The translations under genes were made by a program, and so were the position numbers. A stretch of 33,982 nt of DNA from Streptomyces sp. ISL-66 (GTDB lineage Bacteria > Actinomycetota > Actinomycetes > Streptomycetales > Streptomycetaceae), in assembly GCF_018614135.1 (NCBI RefSeq), contig NZ_JAGGOW010000035.1, positions 1-33,982 on the forward strand, written 5' to 3'. Position 1 is the stretch's first letter. Each line of letters opens with the position of its first letter. The notes beneath the pieces were generated by a model, which worked only from the letters and a program-made list of their open reading frames with translations, did not search any database and was not told where the DNA came from. Below, one piece after another: positions 15,071 through 22,411 of the stretch.

Positions 15071-16041
15071 GCGGGCCTGCGGACGCGCTCACGCCCATGC
15101 TCGCCACGCTCAGCACACGCCGCGCGTTCGACGGGGACGGGAGCTGGGTCTTCGAGCGGAAGCTGGACGGCGTCCGCGTCCTGGCCACCCGCCGACAGGA
15201 CGAGGACCCGAGACTGGTTTCCCGTAACGGGCTCTCGCTCAACGCCACCTACCCGGAGGTCGTCGAGGCACTGGCCGCCCAGGCACCCGGGGACTTCACG
15301 GTGGACGGCGAGATCGTGGCCCTGCGGCGGGGCCGCACCGACTTCGCGCTGCTCCAGCAGCGCATGGGGCTCACCGACCCGAGCGCCGTCGGGGCGAGCC
15401 CGGTCCGCGTCACGTACTACCTGTTCGACCTGTTGCGGCTCGACGGTCGCGACACCACCGCCCTGCCCCTGCGCGCCCGCAAGGCCCTGCTGCGCGACAC
15501 GTTCGGCTTCCGCCCGCCGCTGCGCTTCACCCCGCACCGCAACCACTACGGCGAGGACCTCCTCGACCGGGCGTGCAGCCGCGGCTGGGAAGGGCTGATC
15601 GCCAAACGCGCCGACGCACCGTACGTCCACCGCCGGTCCTCCGACTGGCTCAAGCTCAAGTGCTCGGGAGGCCAGGAGTTCGTGATCGGCGGGTTCACCG
15701 AGCCCGCGGGAACGAGGGTCGGATTGGGCGCCCTGCTGCTCGGCCACTACCAGGACGGCGTGCTGCGCTACGCCGGCAGGGTCGGCACCGGCTTCGACAC
15801 CGCCACCCTGCGGAGCCTGCGCCACCGCCTCGACGGCCTCGCGCGGCGCACCTCGTCCTTCCCCGCCGACGAGGTGCGCGAGCGGGCCGTCCACTGGGTG
15901 CACCCCGAACTCGTCGCGCAGGTCGCCTTCACCGAGTGGACCACCGCGGGCTTGCTGCGCCACCCTCGCTACCTCGGCCTGCGCGAGGACAAACCCGCCC
16001 GCGAGGTGGTCCGCGAGCAGCCCGCCGGGAGGAAGCGATGA
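15067..16041 (+). CDS. ATP-dependent DNA ligase (LigD ligase domain)
   Basis: This 324-residue ATP-dependent ligase belongs to the LigD/LigC class. The adenylated lysine is Lys32 in FERKLDGVRV (motif KxDG). Later nucleotidyltransferase motifs are VDGEIVALRRG, TYYLFDLLRLDG, GWEGLIAKRAD and SDWLKLKC, followed by an OB-fold with VIGGFTEP and VGTGFD. It seals nicks in bacterial non-homologous end joining with Ku, which is not in this window. It sits between the phosphoesterase and polymerase genes with 4-base overlaps on both sides, giving stoichiometric translation of a split LigD. Confidence 0.9.
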   Translation: MSGPADALTPMLATLSTRRAFDGDGSWVFERKLDGVRVLATRRQDEDPRLVSRNGLSLNATYPEVVEALAAQAPGDFTVDGEIVALRRGRTDFALLQQRMGLTDPSAVGASPVRVTYYLFDLLRLDGRDTTALPLRARKALLRDTFGFRPPLRFTPHRNHYGEDLLDRACSRGWEGLIAKRADAPYVHRRSSDWLKLKCSGGQEFVIGGFTEPAGTRVGLGALLLGHYQDGVLRYAGRVGTGFDTATLRSLRHRLDGLARRTSSFPADEVRERAVHWVHPELVAQVAFTEWTTAGLLRHPRYLGLREDKPAREVVREQPAGRKR

Positions 16042-16964
16042 GCACGACGAAGGCCGTCCGCGCGGGCGGACGCACCGTGGAGGTGAGCCGGCCGGAGAAG
16101 GTCCTCTTCCCCGAGGAGGGCATCACCAAGGCCGACCTCGCCGACTACTACCGCGCGGTGGCCCCGCGCATGCTGCCCCATCTGCGCGGCCGTCCGCTCA
16201 TGCTGGAGCGCCACCCCGACGGGATCGACGGGCCGGCCTTCATGCAGAAGGAGGTGCCCCGGCACTTCCCCGACTGGATCCACCGAGCCGAGCTGCCCAA
16301 GGAGGGCGGCACCGTCACGTACGCCGTCTGCGACGACACCGCCACCCTCCTCTACCTCGCCGACCAGGCATGCATCACCCCGCACCGGTTCTTGTCGAAG
16401 ACCGACCGTCCCGACCATCCGGACCGGCTCGTGTTCGACCTCGACCCGCCCGGCGACGAGTTCGCCCCGGTCCGTACGGCCGCGCTGGCCCTGCACGAGC
16501 TGCTGGACGAGCTGGAACTGCCCTCCCTCGTGATGACCACGGGCTCGCGCGGCCTCCACATCGTCGTGGCCCTCGACGGCCGGGCGCCCTTCGACGACGT
16601 ACGGGGCTTCGCCCGTGACGTCGCCGAACTGCTCGCCTCCCGCCACCCGGACGAGCTCACCACCGAACCGAGGAAGAAGGCCCGCGGGGGCCGGCTCTAC
16701 CTCGACGTCCAGCGCAACGCCTACGCCCAGACCGCCGTCGCGCCCTACGCCGTCCGCGCCCGCCCCGGCGGCCCCGTCGCCGCGCCCATCGCCTGGGCGG
16801 ACGTCACGGACCCGGACCTCACCGCAGGCCGCTGGACCGTCACCGCGCCCGACGACCTGCTCAAGGACAACCCTTGGAAGGATCCCCCACGGCCCCGCTC
16901 CCTCACCAAGGCCCGCAGCCGGCTCTCGGCGATCCAGCAGTGTCCGGACGCCCCACCGGGGTAG
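16038..16964 (+). CDS. LigD-type primase-polymerase
   Basis: This 308-residue archaeo-eukaryotic primase-type polymerase corresponds to the LigD polymerase domain. The conserved start VSRPEKVLFPEEGITKADLA is followed by LMLERHPDGIDG, FMQKEVPRH, the metal-binding FDLDPP (Asp134 and Asp136), TTGSRGLHIVVAL (His) and RGGRLYLDVQRN. It adds ribo- or deoxynucleotides at break ends during end joining. The ATG at 16038 overlaps the ligase stop. It ends the four-gene run that begins with the STAS gene. Confidence 0.9.
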   Translation: MSTTKAVRAGGRTVEVSRPEKVLFPEEGITKADLADYYRAVAPRMLPHLRGRPLMLERHPDGIDGPAFMQKEVPRHFPDWIHRAELPKEGGTVTYAVCDDTATLLYLADQACITPHRFLSKTDRPDHPDRLVFDLDPPGDEFAPVRTAALALHELLDELELPSLVMTTGSRGLHIVVALDGRAPFDDVRGFARDVAELLASRHPDELTTEPRKKARGGRLYLDVQRNAYAQTAVAPYAVRARPGGPVAAPIAWADVTDPDLTAGRWTVTAPDDLLKDNPWKDPPRPRSLTKARSRLSAIQQCPDAPPG

Positions 16965-17004
16965 CCGGGAGGCGGGGGGCCACGAACGGGAAGGGAATGA
17001 GCGC

Positions 17005-17961
17005 ATGACGTCCTTCGGCTACTTTCTGGCCTGCGAGGAATTCACCCCGGCCCAGCTCCTGCAGCAGGCGCGCCGGGCGGCGGACGCGGGGTTCACCCGC
17101 TTGGCCATCTCCGACCACTTCCACCCATGGACCGGCATCCAGGGCAACAGCCCCTTCGTGTGGTCGATGATCGGCGCCCTGTCCCAGACGGTCGACCTCC
17201 CCGTCACCACCTTGGTCACCTGCCCCACCGTGCGCCTGCACCCAGCGGTGACCGCCCAGGCGGCCGCCACCTCGAGCGTGCTGCTCGAAGGCCGGTTCAC
17301 ACTGGGGGTGGGGACCGGTGAGGCCCTCAACGAACACGTTCTGGGTGATCGGTGGCCCGCCTTCGAGGAACGGGCCGACATGCTGGCGGAAGCGGTGGAG
17401 GTGATGCGGAAACTGTTCACCGGCGGCCAGATCAGTCACCGGGGCCGGCACTACACGGTCGACAACGCCCGCCTCTACACCGCGCCCGAGGCACCGCTTC
17501 CCGTCCTGGTCTCGGGGTTCGGCCCCAAGTCGGCGGCTCTGGCGGGCCGCATCGGAGACGGATTCGTCACCATGAGCCCCGATGGCGAGGCCATCGGGAA
17601 CTTCCGCGAGGCGGGCGGTGCGGGCAAGCCGGTGGTCGGAGGCCTGAAGGTCTGCTGGGACCGGGACCGTGAGGCGGCAGTGGAGAGCGCTCACCGGATC
17701 TGGGCCACCGAACACTTGCCGGGCGAGCTGAACCAGATCCTTCCCACACCGGCCCACTTCGAGCAGGCCAGTGAACTCGTCACGCCACGGCAAGTGGCCG
17801 AGTCCGTACCGTGCGGCTCCAACGCCGACGAGCACGTCGATGCCATCCGGGCCTACGTGGAAGCCGGATTCGACGAGGTGTACGTCGGACAGATCGGCCA
17901 GCACCAGGAAGACTTCTTCACCGCCTACCGCGAAAAGGTCCTGCCCGCCCTCCTCGCCTAA
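17005..17961 (+). CDS. F420-dependent LLM-class oxidoreductase
   Basis: This 318-residue luciferase-like TIM-barrel enzyme probably uses coenzyme F420. It has FGYFLACEEF at strand 1, LAISDHFHPWTGIQGNSPF, TCPTVRLHPAVTAQAAAT and GRFTLGVGTGEALNEHV, the hallmarks of the glucose-6-phosphate-dehydrogenase-like F420 subfamily, then LPVLVSGFGPKSAALAGRIGDG. The HPWTG stretch resembles the F420-binding segment of Fgd enzymes. The substrate is unknown. The start is the ATG at 17005, with GGGAAGGG upstream. It is about 40 bases after the LigD polymerase and could be cotranscribed. Confidence 0.85.
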   Translation: MTSFGYFLACEEFTPAQLLQQARRAADAGFTRLAISDHFHPWTGIQGNSPFVWSMIGALSQTVDLPVTTLVTCPTVRLHPAVTAQAAATSSVLLEGRFTLGVGTGEALNEHVLGDRWPAFEERADMLAEAVEVMRKLFTGGQISHRGRHYTVDNARLYTAPEAPLPVLVSGFGPKSAALAGRIGDGFVTMSPDGEAIGNFREAGGAGKPVVGGLKVCWDRDREAAVESAHRIWATEHLPGELNQILPTPAHFEQASELVTPRQVAESVPCGSNADEHVDAIRAYVEAGFDEVYVGQIGQHQEDFFTAYREKVLPALLA

Positions 17962-18064
17962 CCCGGGACCGCTGAGTCCACATGCTGACGTTTTCGCGAT
18001 CATCGGCCCGCCGCGTGCTCATCTGTTCCGAGGCGGACCGGGCCTTCACGAGAGGGGCAATGAG

Positions 18065-18286
18065 ATGACGGACAAGGACCGGGCGCCGACGGCCCAGGCA
18101 GCGCGCCGGAAGGCCTCCCTCATCACCGATCAGCTGGTCGGCTCGGCCACCGGCACGCCGGGGACCGCCGCCGGGCTCGCCCCGGAAGGCGGGGGGCCGG
18201 CCCGGCTCCTGCTGCGCCGCGGCTTCCTGCTGCTCACCTCGGCGACGCTCGCCGTACTGGTCTGGCGGACCGCGAGGCGGCGCTGA
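18065..18286 (+). CDS. small tail-anchored membrane protein, unknown
   Basis: This is a 73-residue protein with a polar, Ala/Gly-rich N-terminal part, one C-terminal hydrophobic segment (about residues 50-68, RRGFLLLTSATLAVLVWRT) and a basic end (ARRR), as in a single-pass protein with its tail in the cytoplasm. No family is recognised. The start is the ATG at 18065; GAGAGGGG lies about ten bases upstream. It stands between the F420 oxidoreductase and the ThDP enzyme on the same strand. Confidence 0.5.
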   Translation: MTDKDRAPTAQAARRKASLITDQLVGSATGTPGTAAGLAPEGGGPARLLLRRGFLLLTSATLAVLVWRTARRR

Positions 18287-18544
18287 AGGCCCGGAGCCGC
18301 CGCCTCATGGGCATCCCCGGCGGTTCGCGTCGCCGCGACGAGATGGGGACGGACGTTTCCGCATCGCCTCAGCGGTTAGGCGGAGAGGAGGGGCCGACCG
18401 GCTCTGCTCGCCGGCGTGACATGCGCCGCCGCGTTCCGGGCGGACGCACCAGAACTGCGAGCGCAGGCCCAGGACGTCTCCGGCCGGCGGGCTCCCCTCA
18501 CGGGCGAACCGATCGCGAGCACCCCTCGCACGAGAAGGAGCAAC

Positions 18545-20362
18545 ATGTCGATCAAGGTTTCCGACTTCATCCTCCAGCGCCTGCGCGAGTGGGACGTGGA
18601 GCACGTCTTCGCGTACCCGGGTGACGGGATCAACGGTCTGCTGGCCGCATGGGGCCGGGCGGACGACAAGCCCCGGTTCGTGCAGTCCCGCCACGAGGAG
18701 ATGTCCGCCCTCGAAGCGGTCGGCTACGCCAAGTTCTCCGGCCGGGTCGGCGTCTGCGCGGCCACCTCCGGCCCGGGCGCCATCCACCTCCTCAACGGCC
18801 TCTACGACGCCAAGCTCGACCACGTACCGCTCGTCGCCATCGTGGGGCAGACCAACCGCAGCGCCCTGGGCGGCTCCTACCAGCAGGAGGTCGACCTGCT
18901 CAGTCTCTACAAGGACGTGGCGTCCGACTTCTGCGAAATGGTCACCGTCCCCGAACAGTTGCCCAACGTCATCGACCGTGCCATCCGCACGGCGTACGCG
19001 AAGCGCACCGTGACCGCCGTCATCGTCCCCGCCGACGTCCAGGAGTTGGACTACTCCCCGCCGACGCACGCCTTCAAGATGGTCCCCTCCAGCCTCGGCA
19101 GCCCCTCCTACGCGCCGGTGCCCTCCGCCGACGACCTCGCGCGGGCCGCCGATGTCCTCAACGCGGGCGAGAAGGTCGCCGTGCTGATCGGACAGGGTGC
19201 CCGCCACGCCCGGGCCGAGGTCGTGCAACTGGCGGACGTGCTGGGCGCGGGAGTGGCCAAGGCCCTGCTCGGCAAGGACGCCCTGCCCGACGACCTGCCG
19301 TACGTCACCGGTTCCATCGGGCTCCTGGGCACGCGTCCTTCGTACGAGATGATGCGGGACTGCGACACCCTCCTCGTGGTGGGTTCCAGTTTCCCGTACT
19401 CCCAGTTCCTCCCGGAGTTCGACCAGGCCCGCGCCGTGCAGATCGACATCGACCCCTTCATGATCGGCCTTCGCTACCCCTTCGAGGTGAATCTCGTCGG
19501 CGACGCGCACGAGACGCTCAAGGCGCTGCTACCGCAGCTGAAGCGCAAGAAGCACGGGCCGTGGCGCAAGAAGATCGAGAAGGACACGGCGCGCTGGTGG
19601 AAGGTCATGGAAGGCCGGGCGGGCGTCAGCGCCGACCCCGTCAACCCCGAGCACGTCGTCCACGCCCTCGACGCATTGCTGCCCGATGACGTGATGCTCA
19701 CGGCCGACTCCGGCTCGGCCGCCAACTGGTACGCCCGCCACCTGCGCATGCGCGGAACCATGCGCGGATCGCTGTCCGGGACCCTGGCCACCATGGGCCC
19801 CGGGGTGCCGTACGCCATCGGAGCCAAGTTCGCCCACCCCGACCGCCCGGCGGTGGCGATCGTCGGCGACGGCGCCATGCAGATGAACGGCATGGCCGAA
19901 CTCATCACCGCCGCCAAGTACTGCCAGGAATGGCAGGACCCGCGGCTGGTCGTGGCCGTGCTCAACAACCAGGACCTCAACCAGGTCACCTGGGAGACCC
20001 GTGCCATGTCCGGAGCCCCCCAGTTCCTGCCCTCCCAGGCGCTGCCCGATGTCCCCTACGCGGACTTCGCGCGTTCCATCGGGCTGGACGGCGTACGGGT
20101 GGAGGAGCCGGCGGGCGTGGACACCGCGTGGAAGCAGGCCCTGGCGGCGGACCGGCCCTTCGTCATCGACTTCCGTACCGATCCCGCCGTCCCGCCGATC
20201 CCCCCGCACGCCGACCTCGACCAGATCGAGGCCACCGCCGCAGCGATCCTCAAGGGCGACAGCGACCGGACCGGCATGGTGCGCCAGGGGCTGAAGGCAA
20301 AGATCCAGGAGATCCTGCCGGGGCGCGGCCGCGCCCGCCACGACGACGACCAAGGAGCCTGA
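18545..20362 (+). CDS. ThDP-dependent pyruvate oxidase/dehydrogenase-like enzyme
   Basis: This 605-residue enzyme is of the acetolactate synthase/pyruvate oxidase superfamily. The N-terminal Pyr domain has VEHVFAYPGDGINGLL and the catalytic Glu in SRHEEMSALEAVGYA. The middle FAD/nucleotide-binding-like domain contains KVAVLIGQGARHA. The C-terminal PP domain has the ThDP motif AIVGDGAMQMNGMAELITAA continuing to VLNNQDLNQV. It is probably quinone- or oxygen-linked pyruvate oxidation (PoxB-like) rather than acetolactate synthesis, since such Streptomyces proteins are annotated that way, but the substrate is inferred. AAGGAG precedes the ATG at 18545 by about six bases. A stem-loop follows the stop. 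Confidence 0.85.
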   Translation: MSIKVSDFILQRLREWDVEHVFAYPGDGINGLLAAWGRADDKPRFVQSRHEEMSALEAVGYAKFSGRVGVCAATSGPGAIHLLNGLYDAKLDHVPLVAIVGQTNRSALGGSYQQEVDLLSLYKDVASDFCEMVTVPEQLPNVIDRAIRTAYAKRTVTAVIVPADVQELDYSPPTHAFKMVPSSLGSPSYAPVPSADDLARAADVLNAGEKVAVLIGQGARHARAEVVQLADVLGAGVAKALLGKDALPDDLPYVTGSIGLLGTRPSYEMMRDCDTLLVVGSSFPYSQFLPEFDQARAVQIDIDPFMIGLRYPFEVNLVGDAHETLKALLPQLKRKKHGPWRKKIEKDTARWWKVMEGRAGVSADPVNPEHVVHALDALLPDDVMLTADSGSAANWYARHLRMRGTMRGSLSGTLATMGPGVPYAIGAKFAHPDRPAVAIVGDGAMQMNGMAELITAAKYCQEWQDPRLVVAVLNNQDLNQVTWETRAMSGAPQFLPSQALPDVPYADFARSIGLDGVRVEEPAGVDTAWKQALAADRPFVIDFRTDPAVPPIPPHADLDQIEATAAAILKGDSDRTGMVRQGLKAKIQEILPGRGRARHDDDQGA

Positions 20363-20374
20363 TGGGCTGATGAG

Positions 20375-20408
20375 GGGCCGGGCCGATGCGCGAGCGCCGG
20401 ACCGGCCC
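20375..20408. terminator. stem-loop between convergent genes
   Basis: GGGCCGGGCC (20375-20384) can pair with GGACCGGCCC (20399-20408) with one mismatch around a 14-base loop. It lies between the stops of the ThDP enzyme (20362) and the SRPBCC gene (20451), so it could terminate both. Confidence 0.5.
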
Positions 20409-20450
20409 GGGGCTGGTGGCCCGGCGCCGGCCCGGCGCGCTATCGGACGC

Positions 20451-20861
20451 TCAGCCGCCCGTGCCGTCCACGCGTAGGCGTACCTGCTCCTCCAGGCGCG
20501 CCAGGCTGCGGTCAAGGGCGTCGTTCACCGCCTGCGCGCCGGGATCATTCGTCCCGGCGAAGAACGACAGGTGGACCGTGACCTCGCTGGGACCGCCGTC
20601 GAGCCCTGCCACCTGGAGCCATCCGGTGTACCCGCCGTTCTCCCGGGTCCCCCACTCGAGGCGCATCTGCTCCGCCCTGGCACGGAGAACGGCCCCCCCG
20701 CCGGCCTCTCCGCCGTGCTCGTGCACGCTCACGGCAGGCCCGCCGGAGTCCACGTGCAGCTCGCGTGGGAGCCACTGTTCCATCTGATCGACATTGGCCG
20801 CCTGGTCGAAGACGTGCTCAGGCAGCGCGGGGATCGTGCGGGAGCGCTCGTACTCCGTCAT
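20451..20861 (-). CDS. SRPBCC (START-like) family protein
   Basis: This 136-residue protein has an SRPBCC fold: start MTEYERSRTIPALPEHVFDQ, then VDQMEQWLPRELHV, a beta-sheet region GYTGWLQVAGLDGG and VTVHLSFFAG, and a long C-terminal helix AVNDALDRSLARLEEQVRLR that would close the hydrophobic cavity. Members bind hydrophobic ligands or act as cyclase-like proteins; no ligand can be named here. It converges with the ThDP gene and lies next to, but is transcribed independently of, the sbnA-like gene. Confidence 0.75.
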   Translation of the reverse strand: MTEYERSRTIPALPEHVFDQAANVDQMEQWLPRELHVDSGGPAVSVHEHGGEAGGGAVLRARAEQMRLEWGTRENGGYTGWLQVAGLDGGPSEVTVHLSFFAGTNDPGAQAVNDALDRSLARLEEQVRLRVDGTGG

Positions 20862-20953
20862 CGGATCGTCACACCTCTCGTCCGTTCGGGATCATCCGTA
20901 CGACGTCTGCCCGCCCCCGTCCTTCCCACGCGCCGGGGGTTCCTCTACCGGCC

Positions 20954-20991
20954 GGCCGGCCCGGTGCCCGTGGCCGTGGCCGGGTCCGGCC
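20954..20991. terminator. stem-loop downstream of sbnA-like gene
   Basis: GGCCGGCCCGG (20954-20964) can pair with CCGGGTCCGGCC (20980-20991) with one bulge, just past the minus-strand stop at 20999. Confidence 0.4.
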
Positions 20992-20998
20992 AGGCGGG

Positions 20999-21982
20999 TC
21001 AGGGCGTGGGGGCGGGGACGGTGACGGTTTGGGGCTGGAGTACGTCCTCGCCGTAGAGGTCCTGCACCCAGTCGGTCTGGTAGACGGTTTCGAGGTAGCG
21101 CTCGCCGAGGTCGGGGGCGATGGCGACGGCGGTCACCGGCTGGTCCTGCTGGGCAAGCCATTGGGTGGCGCCGTTGACGACGGTGCCGGTGGAGCCGCCG
21201 AAGATGAAGCCGTGACGGGCCAGTTGGTGGCACGTGCGGATCGTCTCGGCTTCGTTGACGTGCACCACGTCGTCGATGTAGGAGGTGTCGAGGAGCGGGG
21301 GGCGGATGCTGGTGCCGAGGCCGGGGATCATGCGGCGACTCGGCGTGTGTCCGAAGGTCGCGGAGCCTTCCGAATCGATCGCGACGATGCGCACCGGGCG
21401 GTGCCAGGTGCGGAAGTAGCGGGCACACCCCATCAGGGTGCCGGCGGTGCCGGCCCCGACGAAGAGCACATCGAGGTCGGGGAAGGCACGGGCGATGGCC
21501 GGTGCGGTCGTGCGGTAGTGAGCGAAGTGGTTGTTGGGGTTGGTGTACTGGTTGAGCCAGACATAACGGTCGTCCGAAGCGCACAGGGCGCGGACGTGGT
21601 CTATGCGGGCGCCGAGCAGGCCGCCGGTGGGGGACGGCTCGGTGACGATGCGGACCTGGCTGCCGAGGGCCTTCAGGAGCAGCCGGGTCGCCAGGTTGCA
21701 GCGGGAGTCGGTCACGCACACGAACTGGTAGCCCTTGCTGGCCGCGATCATGCCCAGCGCCACGCCGAGGTTGCCGGAGGAGGATTCGACCAGGATGGAG
21801 CCGGGGGTGAGCAGTCCGTCGCGTTCGGCAGCCTCGACCATTGCGGTCGCGGCCTTGAGCTTGATGGACCCCGCGAAGTTGAATCCTTCGCATTTGAGGA
21901 ACAGCTGGTGCCCGGTGATCGCCTCGAGGTCGACGTAGAGGTCGTCTTGGTTGAATGCCTGGGGGGTGGATATGACCGGCAT
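20999..21982 (-). CDS. sbnA: SbnA-like 2,3-diaminopropionate biosynthesis enzyme
   Basis: This 327-residue PLP enzyme of the cysteine synthase fold closely resembles SbnA, which joins O-phospho-L-serine and L-glutamate to N-(1-amino-1-carboxy-2-ethyl)-glutamate, the first step to L-2,3-diaminopropionate. Visible are LFLKCEGFNFAGSIKLKAA (PLP lysine most likely Lys41), LVESSSGNLGVALGM (substrate loop), FVGAGTAGTLMGCARYF (phosphate-binding Gly-rich loop) and FGGSTGTVVNGA. The ATG at 21982 has a near-perfect AGGAGGTGA upstream. It diverges from the synthetase genes. The partner SbnB-like dehydrogenase is at 28818, so the Dap pathway is complete in this locus. Confidence 0.88.
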   Translation of the reverse strand: MPVISTPQAFNQDDLYVDLEAITGHQLFLKCEGFNFAGSIKLKAATAMVEAAERDGLLTPGSILVESSSGNLGVALGMIAASKGYQFVCVTDSRCNLATRLLLKALGSQVRIVTEPSPTGGLLGARIDHVRALCASDDRYVWLNQYTNPNNHFAHYRTTAPAIARAFPDLDVLFVGAGTAGTLMGCARYFRTWHRPVRIVAIDSEGSATFGHTPSRRMIPGLGTSIRPPLLDTSYIDDVVHVNEAETIRTCHQLARHGFIFGGSTGTVVNGATQWLAQQDQPVTAVAIAPDLGERYLETVYQTDWVQDLYGEDVLQPQTVTVPAPTP

Positions 21983-22108
21983 GGTCACCTCCTTGCGCTT
22001 GGGGCGGCGTCTGGCGCCGCCGGCCCGTGCGGGGGCGAATCGGGGAAGGCGTGGCCTGTGGCCACGCCTCCGGGGGACCCCTCCAGTACGCGGGATGACC
22101 GGGAGCTC

Positions 22109-22138
22109 TGTCATGCCACCGGATGTCGTGGCTTGACA
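22109..22138 (+). promoter_or_regulatory. operator-like palindrome and -35 box toward the synthetase genes
   Basis: TGTCATGCCAC (22109-22119) and GTGGCTTGACA (22128-22138) form a 10-of-11 inverted repeat around 8 bases. The right arm contains a consensus TTGACA (22133-22138) pointing toward the carrier/Pls-like gene. The -10 region about 17 bases on (TACGCG) is poor. Confidence 0.45.
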
Positions 22139-22226
22139 CCGGCCACGACCACGGATACGCGGCGGGCGGCCCGGGCTTTCCGGGGCCGCGGCGGTGCAGC
22201 GGCCGCTTACCGCTGCGCATAAATGC

Positions 22227-22242
22227 TGTCAAGCCACGACAT
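22227..22242 (-). promoter_or_regulatory. inverted copy of the operator with -35 box toward sbnA
   Basis: TGTCAAGCCACGACAT (22227-22242) is the exact reverse complement of 22123-22138. On the minus strand it gives TTGACA (22232-22227) followed after 17 bases by TAAGCG, reading toward sbnA at 21982. The two promoter candidates therefore face each other across about 88 bases and share one 16-bp element. Confidence 0.5.
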
Positions 22243-22307
22243 TCAGCGACGTGACGGATATGTGCCAGCCGGGCCTACTGGAGGGGTGGCATCGCGAATC
22301 CGCCCTT

Positions 22308-22324
22308 GAAGGCTTGAGGCCTTC
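22308..22324. promoter_or_regulatory. small hairpin in the leader of the synthetase genes
   Basis: GAAGGC and GCCTTC pair around TTGAG about 90 bases upstream of the ATG at 22412. It is short, with no evidence for a riboswitch. The rest of the 430-base divergent intergenic region shows only the promoter elements listed. Confidence 0.25.
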
Positions 22325-22411
22325 TTCGGACGGAAGACGACGTCCTCACTCGCAATAGCGGGTGCCGACCGCTGCGGCGCGCAGCGCCCGGAACCTCGTC
22401 GAGGAGCACAC

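Noticed and set aside
18350..18385. SigB-type promoter before the ThDP enzyme (GTTT, 15 bases, GGTTAG)
   Set aside because: The -10 does not match GGGTAY well and it lies about 165 bases from the start codon; too weak to list.
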